A stretch of DNA of 24,368 nt from a virus. Positions 15,646 through 21,316 of the stretch are shown piece by piece; position 1 is the stretch's first letter, and the number at the start of each line of letters is the position of its first letter. The stretch covers positions 1 through 24,368 of IMG/VR virus record IMGVR_UViG_3300022226_000020; one strand, 5' to 3'. The translations under genes and the position numbers were made by a program. The notes under the pieces were generated by a model, which saw only the letters and a list, made by a program, of their open reading frames with translations, was not told the DNA's origin and ran no database searches.

Positions 15646-16075
15646 GGAATTGAAAAAACGTCTGATGTTTACGCTCAGCAACTGCATCATTACGCGTGGT
15701 GATAGTTTTGAAAGAAGTATCGCTGAAAAGCAATTTGCCGAAGCCATCACCGCGCTGGAAGCGGCAGAGGGGCGTATCGCGGAACTGGAAAAGCGCATTA
15801 ACGAACTGAAGTCAGTCATCGCATGGGCTAATAATTCTTTATACGGGTCACGTGGGTTTTTCTTATCGTTGAACGGAGGCGCTGATAACGAGCACCATCT
15901 AGATAATGGAATCGAAAAATTAAAAGCAAACTGCCGACGCCTCGATGCGGCTTTGGCTCAAGCAATAGCAACTGCTAATTTAGATAGAGAAGCTGGCTTC
16001 CATTCAGAATATTGTCCGCATGGTGCGGAATGGGGTCAATGCACATTATGTCCAGCGAGGGCGGGAGATGACTAG
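15638..16075 (+). CDS. Coiled-coil protein with C-terminal CPHG...CTLC motif
   Basis: A 145-residue protein of unrecognised family. Residues about 28-63 (EKQFAEAITALEAAEGRIAE and on) form a long helix with heptads, and a second helical segment covers about 90-115. The end carries YCPHGAEWGQCTLC, which could bind a metal ion through Cys-x2-His and Cys-x2-Cys. It overlaps the previous gene by 8 bases and the following lipoprotein gene by 8 bases, as part of one operon. Many phage ORFs combine this coiled coil and short cysteine tail; no function is known to me. Confidence 0.65.
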   Translation: MDKELKKRLMFTLSNCIITRGDSFERSIAEKQFAEAITALEAAEGRIAELEKRINELKSVIAWANNSLYGSRGFFLSLNGGADNEHHLDNGIEKLKANCRRLDAALAQAIATANLDREAGFHSEYCPHGAEWGQCTLCPARAGDD

Positions 16076-16199
16076 ACTATTCTATTTGGGGTTAATCCCC
16101 GCAATTTTATTCTGGATAGTCATCGCGTTGATTCTGGCAGGGTGCGCTACCGGCATCAAGTGCGAACTCGTTGATTACCTATACAGGTGTCCGACATGA
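16068..16199 (+). CDS. Small lipoprotein (43 aa)
   Basis: The signal peptide MTRLFYLGLIPAILFWIVIA continues into the near-canonical lipobox LAGC (C26). Only 18 residues remain after lipidation (CATGIKCELVDYLYRCPT), with two further cysteines that may form a disulfide. GAGG at 16057-16060 is well spaced from the ATG. It overlaps both neighbouring genes. The o-spanin is encoded elsewhere (7015-7302), so this is a different lipoprotein. A surface role such as receptor masking or superinfection exclusion is possible but unproven. Confidence 0.62.
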   Translation: MTRLFYLGLIPAILFWIVIALILAGCATGIKCELVDYLYRCPT

Positions 16200-16393
16200 T
16201 CGAATGCTATTTTAAATGGTGTCAGCATCATAACAAAGACGAACCTTTCTGCACTATGGATTCGTGTGTTGCTGACGAAAACGCGTTGAACGCGTTCGGG
16301 AAGCTACGCCGCATCGAGGAACTAGGTTGGACGGACGGAAAGCGAGCTATTGATATTTTATACGACATAAAGGAGTGTTTGCACGATGTCTGA
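16196..16393 (+). CDS. Small Cys/His-rich protein
   Basis: A 65-residue protein. The N-terminal half CYFKWCQHHNKDEPFCTMDSC (residues about 4-24) has four Cys and two adjacent His, a candidate zinc site. The rest is a charged helix. ATG 16196 overlaps the lipoprotein stop (ATGA), with AGGTG 6 nt before it; a GTG at 16187 is a less likely alternative. The phrase MIECYFKWC..H..DEPFC is shared by small phage proteins of unknown function. Confidence 0.68.
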   Translation: MIECYFKWCQHHNKDEPFCTMDSCVADENALNAFGKLRRIEELGWTDGKRAIDILYDIKECLHDV

Positions 16394-16811
16394 AAAATCA
16401 TTCTGGCGCACGTTGTCGATGAACATGGCGAAGTGTGACGGATGGCGCGAAGCAACGCGGCACGAAGACAAACTGCAACGCGGCATCGCGGACGTGTCAA
16501 TGGTGAATAACAGCGGGAATCATGGCTGGATAGAATTGAAAAAGCTTGGAGACTGGCCGAAGCGTGAATCGACGATCGTGCGGTTCCCGAATTACACGGA
16601 CGAACAACGTTTATGGCTGCGTCGCAAAGGTGAAGCCGGGGGCAACACGTGGCTTCTGGCAAAGGTCGCGCGTGATGTGCTATTATTCGATTATTACGCG
16701 GCGCAGTCTGTCGGGTATATGAATAAAGAAGAAATGCTAATATCTGCTACTGCGTCATGGATTGGTAAAATGAACTACGAAGAATTAGGCGAAAAATTAT
16801 GCGAAAGGTGA
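16386..16811 (+). CDS. PD-(D/E)XK family nuclease (VRR-NUC/resolvase-like)
   Basis: Probable DNA nuclease. The core motif is present: an N-terminal acidic residue in ATRHEDK (E27), D36 in RGIADVSMV, and E50-L-K52 in GWIELKK, i.e. D...(13)...ExK with an RG(I/V)AD-type approach loop. The segment after that (about residues 60-95) is helical with TDEQRLWLRRKGEAGG, and the strand TWLLAKV follows. Such proteins in phages include Holliday-junction-resolving and VRR-NUC enzymes. At 141 residues it is a single catalytic domain. It may act on replication or recombination intermediates; the substrate is not evident. Confidence 0.75.
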   Translation: MSEKSFWRTLSMNMAKCDGWREATRHEDKLQRGIADVSMVNNSGNHGWIELKKLGDWPKRESTIVRFPNYTDEQRLWLRRKGEAGGNTWLLAKVARDVLLFDYYAAQSVGYMNKEEMLISATASWIGKMNYEELGEKLCER

Positions 16812-17092
16812 AACAAATTGCGGTGACTGAGTCCGCCGAAACGGAGCTAATGCACTGGACGATAACAATTTTCGCGTTGTGTGAAGACGGGACAATCTGG
16901 CGGCGGGAAAACGAAACCGAAAAATGGATATTTATCGAAGGACCGCCGGAAGGGAAACCAGATTATCAGGAACCTACTCTTGAAGAAATGGCGGAACATC
17001 TTAGAAACAAGGGCGGGAATCAGACGTTCGTGGGACGCGGGCACCATTTAGCGCCGGGGAAACCCCGGGATGAAAAGGTAAATAAATTATGA
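16799..17092 (+). CDS. Hypothetical protein, conserved small phage gene
   Basis: A 97-residue protein with N-terminal beta-strands: TELMHWTITIFALCEDGTIWRR and KWIFIEGPPEGKPDY resemble the blade of a beta-propeller-like repeat, too short for a full propeller. The C-terminal half is charged and helical (TLEEMAEHLRNKGGN). It starts inside the nuclease gene (13-base overlap) and its stop overlaps the next ATG (ATGA). No function is recognised. Confidence 0.6.
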   Translation: MRKVKQIAVTESAETELMHWTITIFALCEDGTIWRRENETEKWIFIEGPPEGKPDYQEPTLEEMAEHLRNKGGNQTFVGRGHHLAPGKPRDEKVNKL

Positions 17093-17448
17093 AACTGTAT
17101 TCATACGAACACTTTGCGATTCAACGTCGGCGAAAAGGTAAATCACAAGATGATCTCGCGCACGAAGCCGGAGTTACTCAAGGGTTCATTGCCCAGATCG
17201 AAAACGGGCTGCGGAGCATACCGGAAGATATCCAGAAGATTTATCCTAAGAAGCTGACATCTGTCAAGCGTCATGAAATGTTCTGGCTATTGCTGCGCCG
17301 GGCAGGATTGAGGCATGAAGAAGCGAAAAAGCTTTTTAGTGTTACCGCCCGAGAATTTAACGACTGGATGCGGGGCGATACTAGGATTCCAGACTGGGCT
17401 TTTGATTACGCAGTAAAATGCGAGCCGCGGAACCGTAAAAAAGTTTAA
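17089..17448 (+). CDS. XRE-type DNA-binding regulator with a second HTH segment
   Basis: A 119-residue protein. Residues about 14-42 form a classical XRE/Cro helix-turn-helix (KSQDDLAHEAGVTQGFIAQIENG). A second region at about 70-102 (AGLRHEEAKKLFSVTAREFNDWMRGDTRIPD) reads as another helix-turn-helix with the 'W..G...IP' ending seen in such domains. It is thus like two DNA-binding domains in tandem, without an oligomerisation or protease domain. It is the last gene of the accessory operon, directly before the three early-type promoters, a good position for a switch protein. Its operators are unknown; the repeats near 7300-7500 and 19000 are candidates. Confidence 0.78.
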   Translation: MKLYSYEHFAIQRRRKGKSQDDLAHEAGVTQGFIAQIENGLRSIPEDIQKIYPKKLTSVKRHEMFWLLLRRAGLRHEEAKKLFSVTAREFNDWMRGDTRIPDWAFDYAVKCEPRNRKKV

Positions 17449-17456
17449 AAAAACGC

Positions 17457-17484
17457 TTGCCTTTTTGTAGTTTAGTGTTATAAT
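17457..17484 (+). promoter_or_regulatory. Early-type promoter P1 (extended -10)
   Basis: TTGCCT (17457-17462), 16 nt, TATAAT (17479-17484) preceded by TGT. An A-tract (TTTAAAAAAA) lies immediately upstream, like an UP element. The sequence downstream (TATAATTAAAACAGTTAA) is nearly identical to that of P2, and its first 12 bases also match P3. Confidence 0.85.
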
Positions 17485-17517
17485 TAAAACAGTTAAACAA
17501 ACAGAAAGGAAAACGAA

Positions 17518-17709
17518 ATGAGCAGGCTGGACCCGAAAGTACACGAAGAAAATCGTAAGGCAAATCAAAAACACGAAATTTACAACGCGCATCATCAGGC
17601 AGTGACGCAATGGCTTCTCGACAACCCACATATAGGATGGTTGAACGGCGGCAAATACTATAAGATCGTCGACGGGAAAAGCATCCCGGTTCCGGAATTT
17701 GGACAGTAA
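17518..17709 (+). CDS. Small early protein (63 aa), unknown
   Basis: A 63-residue basic/polar protein in its own transcription unit: promoter P1 upstream, strong SD (AGAAAGGA) and a rho-independent terminator right after. Features: a helix of charged residues (KVHEENRKANQKHEIYN, about 7-23), then WLLDNPHIGWLNGGKYYKIVDGKSIPVPEF, probably a beta-hairpin. Family not recognised. The strong promoter and isolated cassette suggest an early host-takeover protein, an inference from arrangement. Confidence 0.72.
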   Translation: MSRLDPKVHEENRKANQKHEIYNAHHQAVTQWLLDNPHIGWLNGGKYYKIVDGKSIPVPEFGQ

Positions 17710-17717
17710 TAAAATCA

Positions 17718-17740
17718 AGGCCCCCGAAAGGGGGCTTTTT
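17718..17740 (+). terminator. Rho-independent terminator after the 63-aa gene
   Basis: Stem GCCCCC (17720-17725), loop GAAA, GGGGGC (17730-17735), then TTTTT. The A-residues upstream pair with the T-run, so it may also work on the other strand. Confidence 0.85.
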
Positions 17741-17778
17741 ATTGCCTGAAAAAAGTTGTAATAAATGATTAAAAAAAC

Positions 17779-17806
17779 TTGACAGTTCTGGCAATAGTGC
17801 TATAAT
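17779..17806 (+). promoter_or_regulatory. Early-type promoter P2 (consensus -35, extended -10)
   Basis: Perfect TTGACA (17779-17784), 16 nt, perfect TATAAT (17801-17806) with TGC before the -10, and an A-tract (AAAAAAAC) just upstream. It should be very strong. Confidence 0.92.
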
Positions 17807-17847
17807 TAAAACAGTTAAGCAAATCAACCCAGAAAGGAAACAACGAA

Positions 17848-18096
17848 ATGAAAAAATATCTTGAAACTCTGATTACTGAAAAAGGCGTCGACCTTGATCA
17901 AGAAATTATTATCGAAGGTCACTTCGGACTGACTTATGAAATGCTGATTGACTACATCGACGGCGCGAAAGAATATCACGCGCAGATTAAGAAGACTCTG
18001 GTCATGATCGATTTCAAAAACGGCGACGTGTTTCATTATCTTAACTACTTAGCCGAAGGAATGATTAAGGCGCTAGGCTTGGATTGTTATTTGTAA
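17848..18096 (+). CDS. Small early protein (82 aa), conserved in phages
   Basis: An 82-residue acidic protein under promoter P2 with SD AGAAAGGA. Read as helix-strand-helix: KKYLETLITEKGVDLDQEIIIEGHFGLTYEMLIDYI, then KTLVMIDFKNGDVFHYLNYLAEGMIKAL. The phrase 'KYLxTLIxEKGxDLDxEIxxEG' and the ending 'xMIDFxNGDVxHYLxxLA' resemble a short protein widespread near early regions of phages and mobile elements, with no established function. Its isolated, strongly transcribed cassette fits early expression. Confidence 0.78.
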   Translation: MKKYLETLITEKGVDLDQEIIIEGHFGLTYEMLIDYIDGAKEYHAQIKKTLVMIDFKNGDVFHYLNYLAEGMIKALGLDCYL

Positions 18097-18103
18097 ACTA
18101 ACC

Positions 18104-18121
18104 GCCCCGGGAAACCGGGGC
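18104..18121 (+). terminator. GC-rich hairpin after the 82-aa gene
   Basis: Stem GCCCCGG (18104-18110), GAAA loop, CCGGGGC (18115-18121). It lacks a T-run on the + strand, so termination is uncertain. The same 7-bp arms recur at 18159-18187. Confidence 0.5.
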
Positions 18122-18158
18122 ATGTCGATGCTCGAAGAAATATAGACGCCATAAAAAA

Positions 18159-18187
18159 GCCCCGGCGTGTCGTAACATGACCGGGGC
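18159..18187 (-). terminator. Second GC hairpin, terminator-like on the minus strand
   Basis: GCCCCGG (18159-18165) and CCGGGGC (18181-18187) with a 15-nt loop. Read on the minus strand it is followed by TTTTTT (the A-run 18153-18158), a rho-independent terminator pattern. Confidence 0.45.
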
Positions 18188-18267
18188 AAACCTTGGCAGG
18201 GAGGAATCTACCTAGACGAAAATAGTAACAGACTCGAAAAATAATTGCAAAAAAACTTTAAAAAAGC

Positions 18268-18295
18268 TTGACAGTTTTGGTAATAGTGCTATAAT
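18268..18295 (+). promoter_or_regulatory. Early-type promoter P3 (consensus, extended -10)
   Basis: TTGACA (18268-18273), 16 nt, TATAAT (18290-18295) with TGC before it. The spacer differs from P2 at only two visible positions (TTCTGGC versus TTTTGGT), and the leader AAAGGAAACAACGAAATG is the same as behind P2. Confidence 0.92.
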
Positions 18296-18333
18296 TAAAA
18301 CATTGAAACAGCAACTAGAAAGGAAACAACGAA

Positions 18334-18771
18334 ATGAAAAACACTAGCAACCACGCAGCAGCAGCAAAAATGATCCGCGCAGAACTGAAGAAGAACGGCA
18401 TCAAAGCCAGCGTTCGCGCCAAGTCTTACAGCGGCGGCAGCAGCATCACCGTCGACATTCTGGAAGACATTACCCCGGCAGCGGTTAAAGAAATAAGCGC
18501 CTTTTGTGATCGTTTTGAAATGGGAAGCTTTAACGGCATGGAAGATATTTACGAGTACAACAATCGCAACGACGATCTTCCGCAAGTCAAATTTGTATTC
18601 GTCAACATGGATTACAGCGACGAGTTAAGAGCCGAAGCCCGCGCTTATGTCGAAGCTAACTATGCCGCAGACGATGAATATAGGCTTCAGGAAGAAACCA
18701 GAAACGTGATCAACGGCTACTGGGGGAACTTCTGGATCAATCGCAAGCCCCGCGTCAAGGTCGCGGCATAA
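18334..18771 (+). CDS. LPD29-domain small protein (early cassette)
   Basis: A 145-residue protein. Residues about 6-65 match the large polyvalent protein-associated domain LPD29: AAAKMIRAELKKNGIKASVRAKSYSGGSSITVDILED, i.e. helix, strand, the YSGGSSI hairpin and a strand. The rest (about 66-145) is acidic and helical, with SDELRAEARAYVEANY. LPD domains accompany multi-domain proteins that phages and conjugative elements deliver into or express early in the host; a stand-alone copy next to small early genes is in keeping with that. The precise activity of LPD29 is unknown. Strong promoter P3, matching leader and a terminator form an isolated unit. Confidence 0.75.
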   Translation: MKNTSNHAAAAKMIRAELKKNGIKASVRAKSYSGGSSITVDILEDITPAAVKEISAFCDRFEMGSFNGMEDIYEYNNRNDDLPQVKFVFVNMDYSDELRAEARAYVEANYAADDEYRLQEETRNVINGYWGNFWINRKPRVKVAA

Positions 18772-18782
18772 GACAAAACGAA

Positions 18783-18808
18783 CCCGGCGGAACATTGCCG
18801 GGTTTTTT
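18783..18808 (+). terminator. Rho-independent terminator after the LPD29 gene
   Basis: Stem CCCGGC (18783-18788) and GCCGGG (18797-18802) with an 8-nt loop, followed by six T residues. It ends the early cassettes before the non-coding region. Confidence 0.85.
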
Positions 18809-18862
18809 CTGGTTCCTGTAAAGATTATCGGAAACTTTTCAGTTCTGTTAATAAAAAAGTTT

Positions 18863-18978
18863 TCGTTTTGTTCTCGTTTTGTCGCTAACTGGTGACATTT
18901 CGAGGTTCTCGTTTTGTTCTCGTTTTCTGTTTAAAAGCTGTGGATAAGCCGTATTTTTTCTCGTTTTGTTCTCGTTTT
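18863..18978 (+). repeat. Three phased TCGTTTTGTTCTCGTTTT repeats
   Basis: The 18-mer TCGTTTTGTTCTCGTTTT occurs at 18863-18880, 18909-18926 and 18961-18978. Each holds two TCGTTTT half-sites 11 nt apart, one helical turn. An inverted partial copy (GAACAAAACGAGAAA) is at 19233-19247. Copy spacing is 46 and 52 nt. Confidence 0.9.
18939..18947 (-). promoter_or_regulatory. Perfect DnaA box (TTATCCACA on the minus strand)
   Basis: TGTGGATAA on the + strand is the exact complement of the consensus DnaA box TTATCCACA. It lies between the second and third TCGTTTT repeats. Confidence 0.7.
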
Positions 18979-19062
18979 TCGCTATATAGTAAACGGCGGA
19001 TTTGACAAAAAATCAGTTGAAGGTGTGTTTGAAACATAACAGCGTTTACATTTACAGTTTAC

Positions 19063-19098
19063 ATTTTTGTCAAATGTTGACAATTGTTTGACAAAAAT
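19063..19098. repeat. Perfect 12-bp inverted repeat with TTTGACA sites
   Basis: ATTTTTGTCAAA (19063-19074) and TTTGACAAAAAT (19087-19098) are perfect complements separated by 12 nt that contain another TTGACA (19077-19082). TTTGACA also occurs at 19001-19007 and TGTCAAA at 19098-19104. It could be a paired operator or iteron array, or could form a cruciform. Confidence 0.85.
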
Positions 19099-19293
19099 GT
19101 CAAACTTTCAAGAATCATGCCAGTTTTTGTGCAGAATATTAGCAAGGCTCTTAGAGGGCGCGCGCGCGCAGAAAGTCGATTTTGGTTTTCGAAAATTTCC
19201 TGCCGAAAATCCTGTTTACTTTATATGCGATTGAACAAAACGAGAAACTAGATTACTATCTGCGCAAGCGTGAAGCGAACAGCGGGAAGCCCG

Positions 19294-19935
19294 ATGGCAA
19301 AAGATGAAATTAAAATCGAAGACGATCTTCTAGACGACGAACTATTTTCTGTTCCAGATTTTACTATGCCGGAATTCCGCTGGACGGTTAAGCGTCAGGA
19401 ATTCGTTTATCATGTGGCCCGGCATGGTAACGGGTATCAAGCTGCACGCGATGCAGGCATGGCGGACAAGTCTTCCGAATGGCTGCTGAAACAACAAGCG
19501 GTCCGCGACGCGGTCCAAGAAGAAATCGCGAACCAGCTTGCGGCGTCGAAGGAATCGGAAGAGTCTGTTATCGCGCGCTGGGCAATGTGGGCTAAAGCGG
19601 ACGTTTGCAGTATTTTTAACGCAGACTGGACGCTGAAGTCTAAGGAGCAAATACCAGACGCGCAGCGCAAATGCATCAAAAAAATTAAAGTGACTCATTC
19701 TGCGCACGGTCGAAACATTGAAGTTGAAATGTTCGACGCGCATAAGGCTAACAATGATCTAGCGCAAATGATGGGATTATTAGGAAAGGGCGACAATGAC
19801 ACAACGCCGCCAGAAGAAACAGCGAAGCAACTTCAATCGGCTTTACAGGAAATGCGAATTTTAGATGGCGACTCCGTTCCAGTCGAAACGCCTTCGGGGT
19901 CTGGCAGCGAAGAAACAGGTAGGCGTCTTAACTAG
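19294..19935 (+). CDS. terS: Terminase small subunit (TerS)
   Basis: Recognises phage DNA for packaging and hands it to the large subunit. From ATG 19294 it is 213 residues. The acidic N-terminus is followed by RQEFVYHVARHGNGYQAARDAGMADKSSEWLLKQQAVRDAVQEE (about residues 34-77), the helix-turn-helix DNA-binding signature of the Terminase_2 family. Helical segments (AKADVCSIFNAD and on) and an acidic, Ser/Gly-rich tail follow. GGGAAG (19284-19289) supports ATG 19294; an in-frame GTG at 19270 would add eight residues without a ribosome binding site. It directly overlaps the TerL gene. Confidence 0.88.
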   Translation: MAKDEIKIEDDLLDDELFSVPDFTMPEFRWTVKRQEFVYHVARHGNGYQAARDAGMADKSSEWLLKQQAVRDAVQEEIANQLAASKESEESVIARWAMWAKADVCSIFNADWTLKSKEQIPDAQRKCIKKIKVTHSAHGRNIEVEMFDAHKANNDLAQMMGLLGKGDNDTTPPEETAKQLQSALQEMRILDGDSVPVETPSGSGSEETGRRLN

Positions 19936-21316
19936 TCGCTGGACCCCGCTTCGTTACCATCCCGAACAGCATCGATTAATCCACAGCCCAGCACGATTCA
20001 AAGTTGTGCCAGCGGGACGCCGTTCTGGTAAAACAGAACGCGGCAAGCGTCGACTTGTCCGCGCGTGTCTTTCGGCTGAATCGCAATTTCCTGATCCGAA
20101 TTATTTTGCCGCTGCCCCAACACGCGATCAAGCAAAACGGATTTACTGGGACGATCTGAAATCACTATCGCCCCGTCAATTCGTCTGGAAGACTAGCGAA
20201 ACAGAATTAACGATCTGGTACAAAACCGGCGCGAGTCTTTCTGTTATCGGCATGGACAAGCCGCAACGAATCGAGGGTTCGCCGTGGGACGGCGGAATTC
20301 TGGATGAATTCGCTAACATGAAGGAAATTGCATGGGGCGAAAATGTCCGCCCGGCATTATCTGACCGGAACGGCTGGGCTTGGTTGATCGGTGTTCCCGA
20401 AGGACGAAACCACTATTACGACGTTTTCAACAATGCACTAGGTCCGTGGAACATTTCGAACGGCGGAGAATGGGACGGCTTCACGTGGTTTAGTTCTGAT
20501 ATTCTGCCCGCTTCGGAAATTGAATCTGCCCGGGCAACGCTTGACCCGCTGACATTTCAGCAGGAATACGAAGCCAGTTTCGTCAACTTCGAAGGGCAGG
20601 CTTACTACCCGTTCGATCGTGTTACCCACTGCGGCGCGCTTCGTGATGAATACAACCCCCGGGCCGATCTTGTTTTCTGCATGGACTTTAACGTCGACCC
20701 CGGAACCGCAGTCGTTGCGCAGGAAGTTAACTTTCCCAGAAAGATCGCTATTGCTGATTCGGTTAACGTGAAGGGCGCGACATTTTTTGCAAACGCATCA
20801 GTCCCGGCAGTCAGCGGGACCGGCGTACTCGGTGAAGTCTACATTCCACGAAACAGCAACACGCCAGCAGTATGTAACAAACTTATAGCCGACTGGGGCG
20901 ATCATGCCGGGCGCATTATTCTGCACGGCGATGCAACAGGTGGGTCCCGTGGAACTGCACAGACGGAGGGGTCTGATTGGGATTTAGTAAAAAAAGCTAT
21001 GTATGCGCACTATGGCGTCGAACGGGTTCATTTCAGAGTCCCTTCCAGTAACCCGACTGAACGTGCTAGAATCAACGCCGTCAATACACGATTGAAGTCC
21101 GGCGACGGCGAAATTCACATGATGGTCGACCCCGTTCATGCTCCGCACGTCGTAAAAGATTTTGAAGGTGTTCGCTTGCTCGCGGGAGGCAGTGGCGAAC
21201 TTGACAAAAAAGCGGACCCGAAGTTAACGCATTTAACTGACGGTCTGGGTTATTATATCGCCGACGAATTCCCCGTGTTCAAGCGGGGAGCGGTAACGCA
21301 ACAGGTTTACTACTGA
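19865..21316 (+). CDS. terL: Terminase large subunit (TerL)
   Basis: The ATP-driven packaging motor and head-full/cos nuclease. ATPase domain: Walker A PAGRRSGKTE (residues 49-58), Walker B GGILDEFANM (143-152, catalytic E148), and a coupling region around VPEGRNHYYD. Nuclease domain (RNase H/RuvC-like): D274 and D278 in FCMDFNVDPG, D356 in LHGDATGG and D459 in LTDGLGYYIAD, the expected acidic metal set. At 483 residues it has the common length. It starts 71 bases inside TerS; no later start codon keeps the N-terminal region, so this overlap is probably real. The portal ATG overlaps its stop (TGATG). Confidence 0.95.
   Translation: MATPFQSKRLRGLAAKKQVGVLTSRWTPLRYHPEQHRLIHSPARFKVVPAGRRSGKTERGKRRLVRACLSAESQFPDPNYFAAAPTRDQAKRIYWDDLKSLSPRQFVWKTSETELTIWYKTGASLSVIGMDKPQRIEGSPWDGGILDEFANMKEIAWGENVRPALSDRNGWAWLIGVPEGRNHYYDVFNNALGPWNISNGGEWDGFTWFSSDILPASEIESARATLDPLTFQQEYEASFVNFEGQAYYPFDRVTHCGALRDEYNPRADLVFCMDFNVDPGTAVVAQEVNFPRKIAIADSVNVKGATFFANASVPAVSGTGVLGEVYIPRNSNTPAVCNKLIADWGDHAGRIILHGDATGGSRGTAQTEGSDWDLVKKAMYAHYGVERVHFRVPSSNPTERARINAVNTRLKSGDGEIHMMVDPVHAPHVVKDFEGVRLLAGGSGELDKKADPKLTHLTDGLGYYIADEFPVFKRGAVTQQVYY

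Larger units (their letters stand above)
18810..19293. other. Non-coding repeat region, candidate replication origin
   Basis: About 480 bases without a credible gene. It holds three copies of a double TCGTTTT repeat (18863-18880, 18909-18926, 18961-18978), a perfect DnaA box (18939-18947), GCTATATAGTAAAC (18981-18994), ATTTACAGTTTACA (19050-19063), a perfect 12-bp inverted repeat (19063-19098), TTTGACA/TGTCAAA repeats from 19001 to 19104, an alternating GC tract (19158-19169) and the palindrome TTTTCGAAAA (19186-19195). The region is AT-rich except for the GC tract. Lying just before the terminase genes, it could also hold the packaging start site (cos or pac), for which I see no diagnostic sequence. 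Confidence 0.7.

Noticed and set aside
17089-17448. Lysogeny repressor of a temperate phage
   Set aside because: No integrase, excisionase, attachment site or divergent cro-like gene is in the window; the gene is the last of a + strand operon.
17287-17827. Two long minus-strand open frames covering promoters P1/P2 and the 63-aa gene
   Set aside because: They run through strong promoters and a terminator on the + strand; their residues are low-complexity, Phe/Cys-rich translations of the complement.
18104-18187. Possible tRNA or structured RNA gene
   Set aside because: Two simple hairpins with no cloverleaf, anticodon arm or T-loop sequence.
18863-18978. CRISPR-like repeats
   Set aside because: Only three copies, spaced by 46 and 52 nt but with irregular internal half-sites, no cas genes, and low-complexity units; iteron-like binding sites explain them better.
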